NCBI GenBank assembly: GCA_025716855.1
Contig: JAIXMQ010000014.1
Location: 479,001 to 543,000 of the forward strand
Reading direction: 5' to 3'
From: Pilaira anomala
Lineage: Eukaryota > Mucoromycota > Mucoromycetes > Mucorales > Mucoraceae
DNA: 64,000 nucleotides
Part shown: positions 12,694 to 24,703 of the stretch, piece by piece
Layout of the letters: the number at the start of each line of letters is the position of its first letter
How positions within the stretch are numbered: position 1 is the stretch's first letter
Program-made: the position numbers and the translations under genes
Notes under the pieces: model-generated
Seen by the model: only the letters and a program-made list of their open reading frames with translations
The model's database searches: none
What the model was told of the DNA's origin: nothing

Positions 12694-15690
12694 TTAAAGT
12701 ATTTTTTTTTTATGAGACAATGCCCACCAGAAGGTGCCAAACTTGCTGATGTTGATTAAGTTGTAATTGTTATATCTTCTTGAGATATCGAGAATTTGGA
12801 CAAACTGGCCTTCTGCTTCACGAAAGGAAGTTTCAGCACGAGTTTTAAAGACGAGCAAGTTATTAGCGCCATCTTTCATACAAGTATGATAAAGACTTGA
12901 GCTAACATCATCACTTTCTAATTCATCAAATCTTGTAATGGCTTCGTCACCACGTAAAAGAGCGTACTCGACAACTTTGTATTCACCAGTAAGGGCGTCA
13001 ACCTTAACAACTTCACCAATCAAATAGTTGCCGTGCTTATTCTTGAAGATACCAGAGGAACCAAGTTTCACGACAGGATCTTGATCATTGTTATCTGCAA
13101 AGTCACGAACAGTGGTGTCGACCGAAGAAGCACACTCTAAGACCTTTCTCGAAGCTTTTAAGGGAATGCTTTGACCTTCCACGAACCAAGAACCACCAGC
13201 CAAAATGTGGCGAGCCATCATTCTTTTTGCAAAAGCAACAGCAACATCTCTTGAAGGATTTTGTCTGTTGGTACGAAACAGACCCTCCCTAACAAACTTG
13301 TTGTGTTGTTCACCCTTTTCAGTCTCGAAGAAAATAGCAGAGCCAAAACGAAAGATATCATCAACTAAGTGGTGCATGATATGCATTTTACTTGAGTTGT
13401 AGATATTGCCACCCTTTCGATTAGGATACTTGATCTTGAGGAATTCATCGTGGTACAAAACAGAGAGACGAAGATCATTGTAATTGGAAGCAACTTGTGT
13501 CAGGTACAGGCTTGAATTAAACTTGATGCGACTGATGTATGCAAGTGATGCCAGCTTTCCAAGATCAACAAAGCAGTTTTTAATTAACAAAATCCCTCGA
13601 TCGGATCGGATTTCTCCAGAGGCGATGAGTTCATTTAACAAAATAGGGACCTGTTGGACCAATATTTTATAATCCCTACCTAGGAAAGAACCATGAAGAC
13701 GCAATGAGGAACGCAACTTACGAGAAAACCCTTTAGAAACGTAACCATGCAATCTTGTTTCAAGGAAACTTTTTTCGGTAGGATTCAAATGATCTTGTAA
13801 CAAACATTTTACTAATGCTTTACCGACGCCAAGCATAATTGTATGCAGTAGCTCAATTGGACAATCTAACATTGTGTCGAAAGATTTAAGAACAACCAGG
13901 GCTTGACCACCTACAAGTTTATAACCAGCCTCAGTATCAACCAAGAAGGACTTGTCACCACCAGAAGCCAAATACCGAGCGTACATTGCTGCGACAATGC
14001 TTTCAGAACGAGGACGCCAGTTAAAATCTCCACCATCAACACGAGCTGGGGTTTTTAATTCCCAATCACATTTACGGCAAGGATTTTTTGAAATAGCACC
14101 ACGGCTGGAAGCAATTTCTGCATGTCGTGCGTTATCAGCAGTGATAAATTGCAAAGGTGCAACGACAATGACAGACTCACCGCTTGGAAGGAACATCTCA
14201 ACACCATTTTCTAGTTTTACCAGATTTTGGACAATAGCGGGAAGCATTTGCATAGCTGAAAGCAAGTGATCAGTACAGATGAACGCCGTGTTTTCAAGTG
14301 CATGTCTTTGGGCAAGAGGCAATGCAGCAGGGACCATGATCCAGCTATCAAACTTGTTATGTTTTTTGGTTCGATTTCCACTCATATCGTCGGTAAAGAA
14401 ATTCAATGGAATAACTTTGACAGGCTTGTATTTACGAGCAGAAGAAGAAGAAGAAGAAGGGCGTTTCAATGGATTGGGGCGGGTTAGTTTACAAACAATA
14501 GCATTGCATTTTAAAAGGAGGTCAGAGTTAACTAACACATCACTTTCAAAATTTAATACTAGAGTTTCAGGGGAATCACAGACAATTCTTGATACTTGGC
14601 TGATAGGAACCGAAGTTTTCGCAGGCATGTTATGAAGAAAGAATTGATCTTGAACGGAAATGACTTGATAACCTTCGACCATGATAATAGAATGTTTCAA
14701 GGTATAAAACCCTTCAACAATCATCATCATTTGATCAGTCTTGACGAGATCACCAATCCAGATATCTTTTAACAAACCATGAATAGTAACCGAGACCATT
14801 GGATGTTGGAACAATTCATGGCTTCTCCACTTATGTGATTGATAGCTATCAACTAATTCACCTTCAGTACGATCAGGGAGTCTTGATAAACCATCAACAA
14901 GAGAAGGGTTTGCGACAAACAACTTCAATATTTCAGAGGGTGGATTCATAGAAAATTGTAGAGTTTGTTCGACTTCTTGACCATTGACAGTCTTTTGGAC
15001 TTTGACATCGTGGACTGTCTGTTTCAACAATGGGATTTGATTCTTCGTTCTTCTTGGGTCATTGAAATTGAAAATCAAATCGGGTGCTGGAACTTTGGCA
15101 TGTGGATAGGCGAGTTTAGCCTCGACAACATCTTCAACCAACTTCACGATATCCTTCATCAAACCCTGAGATACATCTGCACCAGAACGGTAATAGAACT
15201 GATGCATAAGAAGATGTATCTTGTCTCTGAAAGGAAAGAATTCCCCATTGACAACTATAGGAGCTTGGTCCTCGATTTCGTCAACTACATCTTCGGGTTC
15301 ATCAACAGTGGATTCAGTGAATCCCATGTGTTCACCCAAAGGTTCGTCTTCGTCCTCTACCTCGTCAATATAGTCAGGGTTTTCAGGTCGTTCGTCTTCA
15401 TAGAACACCATCGTATTAAGATTTACGTGAACAGGTTCAACTACTTCAACGACTGTGGGTTCTTGTTGAATGACGGCTGGCGATAGTTCAATTCTTGCAA
15501 AGTTATTGCTTACGAAGTTGTTGCTTGGCGTCAAAGGATCTAAGAACCTGATGCTGCGAGTCTTGGGTGCTTTAGGTTGGTGTGAATTCTTATGACGTTT
15601 AAGAGCGCTAGGGGTGCTGAACTCTTTTCTACATTCATTGAAATCACAAAGGTGCTTGTTGTTGTTGTTATTGACGAGTTGGTTATTCAT
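12694..15690 (-). CDS. KDZ/Plavaka-like transposase with N-terminal C2H2 finger
   Basis: Single-exon open frame of 998 residues without a stop or frameshift. A C2H2 zinc finger lies at residues 15-37 (C-x4-C-x12-H-x3-H), followed by an acidic, low-complexity region. The central part has features I associate with Plavaka/KDZ-type transposases of fungi: NFFTDDMSGNRTKKHNKFDSW, a CxxC knuckle (NPCRKC), and CPIELLHTIMLGVGK, which resembles the conserved D/E-LLH-x4-G block. The C-terminal part is uncharacterised. Codon use is balanced and the composition is less AT-rich than the flanks. No flanking inverted repeats or target duplication could be established, so it may be an element with undetected ends or a host gene derived from one. 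Exact superfamily and catalytic triad are not proven from sequence alone. Confidence 0.7.
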   Translation of the reverse strand: MNNQLVNNNNNKHLCDFNECRKEFSTPSALKRHKNSHQPKAPKTRSIRFLDPLTPSNNFVSNNFARIELSPAVIQQEPTVVEVVEPVHVNLNTMVFYEDERPENPDYIDEVEDEDEPLGEHMGFTESTVDEPEDVVDEIEDQAPIVVNGEFFPFRDKIHLLMHQFYYRSGADVSQGLMKDIVKLVEDVVEAKLAYPHAKVPAPDLIFNFNDPRRTKNQIPLLKQTVHDVKVQKTVNGQEVEQTLQFSMNPPSEILKLFVANPSLVDGLSRLPDRTEGELVDSYQSHKWRSHELFQHPMVSVTIHGLLKDIWIGDLVKTDQMMMIVEGFYTLKHSIIMVEGYQVISVQDQFFLHNMPAKTSVPISQVSRIVCDSPETLVLNFESDVLVNSDLLLKCNAIVCKLTRPNPLKRPSSSSSSARKYKPVKVIPLNFFTDDMSGNRTKKHNKFDSWIMVPAALPLAQRHALENTAFICTDHLLSAMQMLPAIVQNLVKLENGVEMFLPSGESVIVVAPLQFITADNARHAEIASSRGAISKNPCRKCDWELKTPARVDGGDFNWRPRSESIVAAMYARYLASGGDKSFLVDTEAGYKLVGGQALVVLKSFDTMLDCPIELLHTIMLGVGKALVKCLLQDHLNPTEKSFLETRLHGYVSKGFSRKLRSSLRLHGSFLGRDYKILVQQVPILLNELIASGEIRSDRGILLIKNCFVDLGKLASLAYISRIKFNSSLYLTQVASNYNDLRLSVLYHDEFLKIKYPNRKGGNIYNSSKMHIMHHLVDDIFRFGSAIFFETEKGEQHNKFVREGLFRTNRQNPSRDVAVAFAKRMMARHILAGGSWFVEGQSIPLKASRKVLECASSVDTTVRDFADNNDQDPVVKLGSSGIFKNKHGNYLIGEVVKVDALTGEYKVVEYALLRGDEAITRFDELESDDVSSSLYHTCMKDGANNLLVFKTRAETSFREAEGQFVQILDISRRYNNYNLINISKFGTFWWALSHKKKIL

Positions 15691-15838
15691 TATTTAGGGA
15701 AGTAAAGGGAAGAAGTGTGTTTTTGACTGGTCGACATTTCGTCATATTTAAATTTTAGTGACTTTTGATTGCAATTTCTTGGACTTTTTTTTTTTTTTTT
15801 TTTTCCATCTGTTTCTTTCAGTTTCCTCAACAGTTGAC

Positions 15839-16233
15839 ATGGTAAGTAATTTGTTTATTTTTTTAAGATTCTTTTATAAACTTATCTTTATTATAGTTCC
15901 TACTTGACTCTCTGTTGACTGGCATACTCATGGCTTTCTTATTTTATCATAAGGTATTCACATTCACTTCTTTTTTTTTTACTTAAAAATTTTTTTTTCT
16001 TTTACTAATTTTTTTTTTCTTTTTTAAAGTGAGTATGGCTTACGATAATACAAGGTATGAACTCATAATAACGCAAAGGAATAACCCATACTAACACTCT
16101 CTCTATGTACTAGGTATTATCTGCTGTTATCGCTTATTACTTTTGGTATGTACAGTTTACATTTGTCTCAATTAACTTAGTTCTAACTTTTTTCATTTAA
16201 TTATAAAGGTATGTCGCGTGCAGTAAGAACTAG
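15839..16233 (+). CDS. Candidate spliced membrane micropeptide, 38 residues
   Basis: Four exon-like segments join in frame: 15839-15841 (ATG only, donor GTAAGT), 15897-15953, 16114-16145 and 16209-16233. Each internal boundary fits GT...AG. The intron before 16114 has a perfect TACTAAC branch site at 16089-16095 and ends CTATGTACTAG. The product starts MFLLDSLLTGILMAFLFYHK, continues with a second hydrophobic stretch and ends at a TAG after CSKN. Two further donor-like AAG/GT sites follow the stop (near 16240 and 16347), suggesting introns in the 3' UTR or a spliced non-coding RNA. An alternative exon in the 160-base second intron would introduce an immediate stop. I do not recognise the family. 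It lies 149 bases from, and divergent to, the transposase start. Confidence 0.4.
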
Positions 16234-16892
16234 AAATTAAGGTATGCATTTTATCTTTGTATTTATTCACTATGTATTAACTTGTATACTGCTTTTATTA
16301 GCTTTTATTAGATATAATTATCGATTGTGAACAACAAAGACAATAAGGTAACGTTTTTATTACTGTTTAACTATTTGAACATTATTTACTAATTATTTTT
16401 ATATAGGTTTGTACGCATTGTCTTAGATAGATGCTCTATTCAATACCGTACACTGTTTTCCAGACGCTGAAGTATCGTTTATTTGATTTTGTGATCATTT
16501 AAACCATCCTGAAAGGGCTTCAGGCGACTGGTAAGGCAGCGTACGTGGCAGCAGTATACATCCATTACATCATTTTAAAAATAAAAGCCCAATTAAACAT
16601 ACATATTCTATCCAATGAGAACTCCAAATAGCTCATATTATTAATGATATATCCTTTAATCTGTTTGGCTGTTGAGAATAAATTGTAAAAATTTCGTAAC
16701 CCGATTTCATTACTATATAGGGAATGTCCAAAAAAAATCGTCTTTAAAAACCCGCAAAACTCTCTGGGTGTGTACTCTTCCTGTGTAACTTGTGTAACGC
16801 AAACAAATATAAAGATAAATATAAAAGATCGTATTCATACATATTTTTCTTCTTCTTTTTCTTCTTCTCTCTCTTTATTGCATTTATAAAAT
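16234..16892. other. Intergenic region
   Basis: The left part may carry 3' UTR exons of the candidate micropeptide transcript. Around 16507-16560 there is a short GC-richer patch that is open in one plus-strand frame (for example LQATGKAAYVAAVYIHY) but has no start or extension. From about 16840 a TTCTTC/CTCTCT pyrimidine tract precedes the start of the next gene. Confidence 0.4.
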
Positions 16893-18048
16893 ATGGCTCC
16901 ACCAAAGTAATATAATGTACTAAAGTATGAAAAAAAATACTGAATTAACTAGAATGATTATAGTACTGAAAGAAACGAGAAACCTGGATTCAAGAGCAAT
17001 GCAGCTATTTTCCTTCGTTCCAAAAGAAAAATCGTTTTGACTGGATCAGAAACAGAAGAAGAAGCTAGAATAGCAGAAAAGGCACCAGTACATCTTCCTC
17101 AATTTCCTGTTTTTAAAGATGTTCATTCACAACGTGTCCATATGAAACAAAAATTAGCTGCTGGATTTCGATTACTAGCCAAGTTTGGTTGGGACGAAGG
17201 TAAACAAAATATATAAATTTTTTGTTTGTATTTTATTAATATTTCTTTGAATTATAGGTGTTGCAGGACATATGACGTTTAGAGATCCAGAATATCCAGA
17301 TTTGTTTTGGTAATACATAAACTTTTAATAGAAACAATAGATTTTGATAAATATTTTTAGGGTAAACGCGTTCGGACAGTATTTTGGTCATATTAAAGCA
17401 AGCGATCTTATTTTGGTAGATCATACTGGATCTATTGTACGTGGAAATTATTCTGTTAATAAGGCCGCTTTTGTTATTCATGCTGCTATTCATGAAGCAA
17501 GATCTGATGTTACATGTGCAGTTCATACGTAAGTTGTCACATACACATAATAATATCAATTTCGAATCCTCACTCTTTTACACATACACACACACATATA
17601 TATATACAGCCATTCGATTTATGGTAAAACGTTTTCTACATTAGGTCGTAAACTTTTACCTATTTCACAAGACGCATGCGCATTTTTTGAGTCACATGCT
17701 GTATACGAAGATTATGGTGGAGTTGTTTATGACAAAGAAGAAGGAGAGAGATTAGTGAAGGCTTTGGGACCTACAAACAAAGCGATGATTTTACAAAACC
17801 ATGGGTTGCTAACTACGGGAGTTACAATTGATGAAGCTATTTGGGCGTTTATTGCAATGGAAAGATCATGTCATTCACAATTAATGGCAGAAGCAGCTCA
17901 TCCCAATGGTTACAAAGATCTTAAACTTATTTCCGATGATGTTGCTAGGGAGACATTTAAAAGTATCGGAGATTCTCGTGCTGGATATGGTCAATTTCAA
18001 CCAATGTATCAAATGATTATTAAGGAACATCCTGATTGTCTTGAATAA
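16893..18048 (+). CDS. Class II aldolase/adducin-domain protein
   Basis: Zinc-dependent class II aldolase fold protein of about 302 residues; the cellular substrate of this fungal branch (like S. pombe Mug14) is not established. Exons: 16893-16906, 16964-17199, 17258-17309, 17361-17528, 17610-18048. A short N-terminal extension precedes the domain start (VHMKQKLAAGFRLLAKFGW). The metal-binding HTHS motif is seen at CAVHTHSIYGKTFS and the later NHGLLTTG matches the conserved NHG segment. The domain appears complete, so a catalytic or adducin-like binding role is possible. The start is the first ATG after a pyrimidine-rich leader, and its 14-base first exon splices in frame. Confidence 0.85.
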
Positions 18049-18292
18049 TTTCATAAAAAAAGTTTTGTATGTAAATAAATATATATTTATTTATTTTGAA
18101 GTAATTATAGTATAGTAGAGGGTGTTATATATGTATGAATATTTATATTACAAATGTTTCGTTACTGTCAATATATATGTAAACAATAAGAAATTATAAA
18201 AGTTGTCCCAGAGAAGAAAAGACTAATATTTCAGAATAATATAGAAAGCATGAACTATCGATAATAGATTAGTATGATAATAATAATAATAA

Positions 18293-18520
18293 TTAATTTC
18301 CTTTCAACTTACTAATTCCAGGAATGTAACCAAGACAGGTTAAAGCAATATTAATACAAAGGTCGCAAACGCAACCTCTTTCAAGGAAGACACCAAGAGG
18401 AGGAAGGATGACAGCTATAATACATTACAGATTAATGTAAGTAAAGTGTTTGTTTATTATAATAGAATAATACAACTTACCAAAGAAGAATTTAAAGATA
18501 TCAGAACAAGTGAGAGCCAT
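18293..18520 (-). CDS. PMP3: PMP3-type plasma membrane proteolipid
   Basis: Very small hydrophobic protein (53 residues) of the UPF0057/PMP3 family. In yeast, loss of PMP3 alters plasma membrane potential and cation tolerance. Exons 18520-18481 and 18414-18293. The protein has the two transmembrane segments of the family: a first helix including FAVILPPLGVFLERGC, then CDLCINIALTCLGYIPG, a short Lys-containing tail and a TAA stop. The PPLGVFLERG and LGYIPG blocks are diagnostic. It sits tail to tail with the aldolase-domain gene, 244 bases away. Confidence 0.93.
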
Positions 18521-18705
18521 TTTTATTTATATAATTTAATAAAGAGAAAGAAGAAATTAAAAAAAGACTCTTATTTATAGTTGCAGAAAAAAAAAAAAAA
18601 AGACCTAAAATAAACAAAAAACGTCACTCAAAGATTGCTTGGTTTGAAAAAAAAAGGTTGATAGTAGTACAAAAATGATAACATAACAATTTATAAAAAT
18701 AGAAA

Positions 18706-20006
18706 TTATTTTGTAGTTGGAGTTAAACACTGCCAGGCGCTTAATCGCCAAGGAGCCGAGATAATTGATCTTTGAGCATATTTATAGGAAAGAGTTGGAT
18801 TCTTGGCTTTTTGAGCCAATGCAGCATTTTCATATGCTTCCGATTGAGCTTCAGCAGTACGAGATCTATTTAAAGACATGACAAGTGTACTTGATGTCAT
18901 TGTCTTTGTTAATAATTCATTACTATCATTAGATGACTTCACAACATGTGTGCTTAAACGGCCCCATACTGATGCCAACCAAGGTGTTTGGTGTACACTT
19001 TTCACTAAAGCACGAGTTGCTTGAATTTGGTTACCCTATACGTCATGTGTAACTATATAAGCTTAAATCTTGTATCTCACATGTTTATATTTGCATACCT
19101 GAATTTCGTAAAACTTTGAGAATAAATATGAAATTGATTGTTCCTTGTCTGATTCGTCTAGTTTTATAGTTCGTTTTAGCTTATAATTATATACTAATTT
19201 TTTATTTTTAGTTACTTACATGCTATATGAACAGAAACCTTTGCTAATTCTTGTAATGCAGCAGCAGTAAGTGTCTCATCATCTTGAAGCATACCCATTA
19301 CACATAATGAGAAAATAGCGGGTAAATAATCTGGGTTATCTGTAATACTATTTAATAAGGAAATCAGTAATTGAATTAATGCTTATTATGACGTTTTTTC
19401 TATAATATTGTTACCTAGAAAATAATTGATCTTTTGCAACTGATCTTTGTTCTTCACCACCTAGAGCCCACAAGACTTTACTTAACAAGACAATAACATC
19501 TTGTCTTAAACTAATATCATTTTGTGTTGCATCCAAAGCCATTTCAAATAACGAAAGGGATTCAGATAATTTATCTTGAAAGTAATAAGCAATACCAGCA
19601 TTTAATTGAGAATATACAGTTTGTGCATTTGGATCAGTAGCATCATAACTCTGAATGGCTCCATCAAAATCACCTGCTGCACAAAGTGTACGACCCAAAT
19701 TAGAATGAATTTTAGAAAGTCGCATGTTACCTTCTTCTTGTGTTATTTTGTTTTCTTCCATTTGTGCTTCTACTGCGAGAATAGCAGATGCAAATGATTC
19801 TGAAGCTCTACCGTATTGTCCCAATCTTTCTAATAATAATCCCAACAGGTTGAGGGCAAGTGCGTCATTAAGCTTTTGTTCGGTTAGTTTCTCTAATGCA
19901 AAAACAGGAGTGATAACTGCTGAAGTATTCGTATCGTTTGTAGCTAATCCATTGAAAATTGTATCTGCATAACCATAACTAGCATCCGTCTAGAATAAAA
20001 AATCAT

Positions 20007-20066
<60 letters not shown>

Positions 20067-23000
20067 TTGTAAAAATTATTATATGCACTTACAGCAGATC
20101 CATTACTGGATTCAAAAGCATGTTCAAAGATAACAGCAGCATCAGTACCCCAAAGAGAAGCAACATAAGCTTGTCCAACCCAAGCCGAAATCCATTCAGG
20201 GTCCAAAGAATGAGCTGTTTCAAATGCTTGATTGGCCAACTCATAATCCTTTAAAGACAAGCAAAGGAAACCATAATTTGTCCAAGGAATTGCACTTCTA
20301 TTGTTATATTCCATTGCTTTGATAAAAGCATACTGAGCAATTTTTGGTAAGTTTGCAGCAATCATGGCAATGACACCTAAACTATTCCAAAACAAGTATT
20401 GTCCAGGTTCTAATTTCAATGCAACCTTGGCACATTTAATAGCAATCATGGCTTCTTCTTGATTCGAATTCAAACTAAGATGATAGTATACAACAGCAAG
20501 ATCATGCCAAAATGCAGGTGCAATTGACTGATGATTTCCACTACATATAATGGCTTGCTTATAGGCATTAGTTGCACAAGATAAAATTACATCCATAGCT
20601 ACTTTATGAGGCAAACTAAAGTTCTCATCTGCTAATTGATCTGAGTCCAAAGCTAATAATTCTTGTACCCAGTGAGTAGTCGTGTCAGGCGCAAATTTCA
20701 GTTGTTCGTGTGCTGTACTGTTGGCGAGTTGCATGAGAGATTGTAAAATAAGGTAATTACAGTTGTTAAGGTATTTAGGAATTTGTCTATAAAAGGCACA
20801 AGCATCACCCACGAATTTCCAAAGGGCAATAATCGAAGTATCTTGTTGTAAGCCTAAAAGAGAGGTTTGAAGAGCAAGGTTACAGCGATCTGAAGCACGA
20901 CCAAAGAAACCTTGTTGAAAGTCTTCTTTAGCATGTTCCAAATATGTTTCGCCAAGACCTACTAACGCGGGCATATAATTAGGTTTGCCTTGATCCTTGG
21001 ATAATTGTAAAGTACGTTCAAATCCGACAATAGCATCATCCAAAAGTCCAACCTTTTGTTGTACATAGGCTTGTTCGTTACTGGCATGAACAGAGGTAGG
21101 ATCTAACTGGGTGGCTCTTTCGAATGCCTTTAAGGCAGCCACAAATCGACCTGCTCTAGAGTAAGCTTCTGCAAGCCCTTCCCAACAACGTACATCACTT
21201 GTGTCAGCACGTAATGCCTTTTGAAAACAAACAATGGCTTCGTTGTACGAAGTTGTGTTCTAATTATAGCAATATTGTTCATATAAAAAAAAAAAAAATA
21301 GAATAATAAAAACTTATACAACTCACCATATTTACGTAACCCATACGTCTCCAGGCCCATCCTACCTTAGGATTAGACTCATTTACTTGACGGAAAATAG
21401 ATTCAGCCTCATCTTGTTTATCTTCAGATATCAAGTAATCGGATAAATGGAGTGCAGCATCTGTATCCAAAGGATTAAGAATATAAGCCTTTTGATAACA
21501 TTTCTTTGCACGACTATGATCGTGTTTGATTTCTCTATAATAATGACCAAGGAATGTGAATCCAGTAGAGAAATAAGGATCTAATTTCACGGCTTGCATA
21601 AAGTATTTAAAGGCATTACTTGAATCTATAATAAATTTAAGAAAAATTTAGTATAAGTACTCCAATTAACTTAGGGAAAAAAATGTACCTTCCATAAACC
21701 AATAGACTCGGCCAAGACGATAATAATAATCGGCAATATCCTTTCCGGCAATCTCTAAAGCCTTTTTAATACAAACAATAGCTTCTGTATAATTCTTTTG
21801 TTCACAATAAATCCACCCGATTTCTGCTACAGACTGATGGTTTTTTGGATCGAGCTGTTGTACTTTTTTGAAATACTCGAGTGCTTCATCTAGTCGTTTC
21901 TCTTCAATTAAAATTAATCCCATACCTTCTAATGCGCTGGTTTGATCAGGGTAATGCTGTAAAATTGTTTTATATAATGAAGTGGCATCGATGTAATATT
22001 TCTTATCTAATAAACGATAACAATGTGCCATACAGAGTTCCAGTGAAAGCAAAACGCTGTGTTTTTATGTATATTAATATCTCTTTCTCTCCCATATTTA
22101 ATAAACAGACTTACTTGCTCATAGATACACCGGTTTCTGCTTTCACTTTTCCTACGATATCTTTACCCTTAGTAGCATATTCTAAGCCAGTTTCATATTC
22201 TTTGGATTCGTAATAAATCCAACTAAGACATTGATATCCAAATAGGCTATTAGGACATTGTTCTACTCCTTCCTATATATTCTACTAATTTAGAGTGGTT
22301 ACAAGATATAACAAAATGTCAATGAACTTACACTGAACAAATCAAATGCTTGATCTAAATCACCTTCTTTGCTTACTTTATAGCCTTTACCTAACTTTGC
22401 CAAGCCTGTCTCGGGAAATCTTTCAATCAATTGATCAAATAAAGTCCAATCGTATTTTGCTAATTTAATCGTTTTTAGATGTCTGATTTGTATTCGTAAC
22501 AATTATCTCTTTTACCTGGTGAATCCACATTGGCAGATTCAATCAAAAGTTCAAGAGGTAATGGGTCGTTTGCATTGATTAATTCTCTAGCTAAATCCAT
22601 GACCTTTTTATACATCTAAAGAGAGAATGTGTTAAAATACACCATTTGCTATCCTTTTCTTTTCTGCCTTTTTTCTTCTTTCTTACCTCTGCTTTATCCT
22701 TTACACCCATTAATCTCTTTGAATAAAATCTCAATAATTTAAGTTTCCAGTACTCTTTCTGCTCTTTATCGTCCTCTGGTACCAAAGCTAACACATTTTC
22801 ATACATGACACCCAATTTGGAAACACCAAATATTTCTGCCTCTACTTCATCCCTCACTTGAGCAGGCGTACCTGCACTGATCCTAAATCTTCTCGAGGCG
22901 ACTTCGTTATCGATCTTTTGAGCTTGTTCTTTATCTAATTTTTCTATGATCAATTTCCAGATATCGATTTGAGGTGGTAAATCGGGTTGATCTTTAATCA

Positions 23001-23556
23001 AGTCATAGTATTCACTTCCAGTTAGGAATAATTTCATTGTTTCAAAGTGTTTCTCTGGTTCTGTATCTTTATATACTTGTAATAATTTCTTTAAATAATC
23101 TGCTAATTTGGCACCATCGCGACTTGATTAAATGTTAATAAAAAAAAAAGATAGAATGGCCACACGCCCTTCTCTCTAAAAGTAAACACTTACCTAGCAA
23201 CAAGTCTTGGTATCAATTGTTGAACGGTGGTTGCTAATTCCATCTTTTTGTTTCTCTTTTCGTAAAAACTAACAAGTCCTTGCCAGCCGAGCATATTGTC
23301 TGTATTAATCTCAATAGCTCTTTTGTATGCATTCTCTGCTTCTTCATCGTCTTCCAAACCAGTATAAGCAACGCCTAAAAATACCCAGCTAAATAAAGTT
23401 AAGTAGGTTATGGCTGCATATATGTATATATTTTACTTACGCGTTATAGTTCTCGCCTTCCCATAATAATACTCGCTTACATGCTTTTACAGCGTCATTA
23501 AACTTTTTGGCACCAATGGCTTCCCTGGCAGCTTTCAAGTCAGCCTTTGAATTCAT
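18706..23556 (-). CDS. SKI3: SKI3/TTC37-like TPR subunit of the Ski complex
   Basis: Scaffold of the cytoplasmic Ski2-Ski3-Ski8 complex, which feeds mRNA to the exosome for 3'-5' decay. Thirteen exons: 23556-23441, 23388-23194, 23122-22687, 22615-22516, 22459-22332, 22272-22115, 22056-21689, 21625-21327, 21259-20093, 19989-19415, 19347-19220, 19157-19099, 19035-18706. They total 4059 bases (1352 residues), exactly in frame. The N-terminus (KADLKAAREAIGAKKFNDAV) is typical of Ski3. Tetratricopeptide repeats fill the rest, for example YKTILQHYPDQTSALEGMGL and AEIGWIYCEQKNYTEAIVC. The length is close to yeast Ski3 (1432). The intron at 20092-19990 holds a run of about 56 T. Two internal splice acceptors (22459 and 19157) were chosen because nearer AG sites break the frame or make introns under 40 bases. 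Confidence 0.88.
20010..20065. repeat. Run of about 56 T within a SKI3 intron
   Basis: It is the longest homopolymer in the window. It lies between the donor at 20092 and the acceptor at 19990, reading as poly-A in the transcript. Confidence 0.95.
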
Positions 23557-24612
23557 TGTTTTTTTTTGAAAGTTGAATACCTCTCTCTTTTTTTTTACAA
23601 AGTTGGTAGAAACAATTACTGAGTTTCCTCCAGTAAAGTCGGTCACATATTTAAACAACAGGCAAGTTGATACGATTTTATTCTGTCAATTGTCGATTTA
23701 GTGTAGACCGTCTACCTCAAATTCCAATACAAAATTAGCTGGTCTTCCATCTATCAATCATAAAAAATATAATACATTCTAGTTTCCTTTTTGGAGAAAA
23801 AAAAAGGTTCTAATTATATACGTAATTAGAATTATTACATCGTATTAAGTTTAGATTTATTGTTCTTTTCGGCAAGCTGCCAAATATTTTAACGAACATT
23901 TTCGCTCATTTATAAAATGCAGCGATTATTCTATTTTTCTTTTACAGTAATTTTCTTTCTAGAATTATCTATGCCCTTAACATAAAGTTTCTTTATGTGG
24001 CTTCACCACTATAAATCGAAAAGGGTCACGAATAAGAAGAGAATATATCTTATAATTATATTACAATAGAGCCGCTCTATTTCACGTTGCTAACAAATTG
24101 ATACATAATCAGCTGCTTTCTGTTGTTTAATTGTTACATTGGTAAGTAGATAGTTGACAAATAACCAACTTAACATGTTGTTAGAATAAACAACAGTTAG
24201 GTTTAACTATCTTGTAATGTATAAACAAAATTTGACCCAGCAGTATATCTCATTATTCTCGTATACATAGAGCAAAGATTTTTTAGAGAACCTCTTTTGA
24301 TTTAATAAGATTACATATTTTTGAAAAGTCATACATATACCCATGTTGTCAATTGATGTCTTTCTGGTACCCAAGTTGATAAAAAGTAAGGCTCCCTTTT
24401 AAATAACTAACTATAAAAGATAATGATTGAAATCTTTATCCGATTGCTCTTATATTATTGGATTTTCAAGTCTTAACTACTGCTAAACAAAATAGCCATA
24501 AGTAAAACGCCATTATATATTTTGTCAATAACCGCGTTTACCACTTATGCTCTTAAGTTGTCCTAGTTTCGAATTAAGAAGTAGATGACGAAATCCACTC
24601 TTATCTAATTTG
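23557..24612. other. Intergenic region
   Basis: AT-rich DNA between the SKI3 start and the first small secreted protein promoter. No coding region, RNA gene or repeat is recognised. The right end leads into the conserved promoter block of the secreted-protein array. Confidence 0.6.
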
Positions 24613-24643
24613 GCGAACAAAGGGAGACTCTTGTATATAAATA
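24613..24643 (+). promoter_or_regulatory. Shared upstream element and TATA box, secreted protein copy 1
   Basis: GCGAACAAAGG at 24613-24623 is followed by TATATAAATA at 24634-24643. The same pair, with similar spacing, precedes the other copies of the family. The start codon is about 60 bases downstream. Confidence 0.7.
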
Positions 24644-24703
24644 GCTAGTATAAGATATTTGGATGATTTAAGGAAAAAAAAATTCTTAGTTATAGCTTAC
24701 ATA

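Noticed and set aside
15954..16113. Extra exon (about 16030-16054) in the micropeptide transcript
   Set aside because: Including it creates a stop directly after residue 20; a single 160-base intron with a TACTAAC branch site is the better model.
20003..20093. Poly-Lys extension of a SKI3 reading frame across the T56 run
   Set aside because: A donor at 20092 and an acceptor at 19990 make this an intron; splicing keeps the TPR frame.
24659..24703. Upstream in-frame ATG for secreted protein copy 1
   Set aside because: Too close to the TATA box to be in the transcript, and it would bury the signal peptide behind a charged segment.
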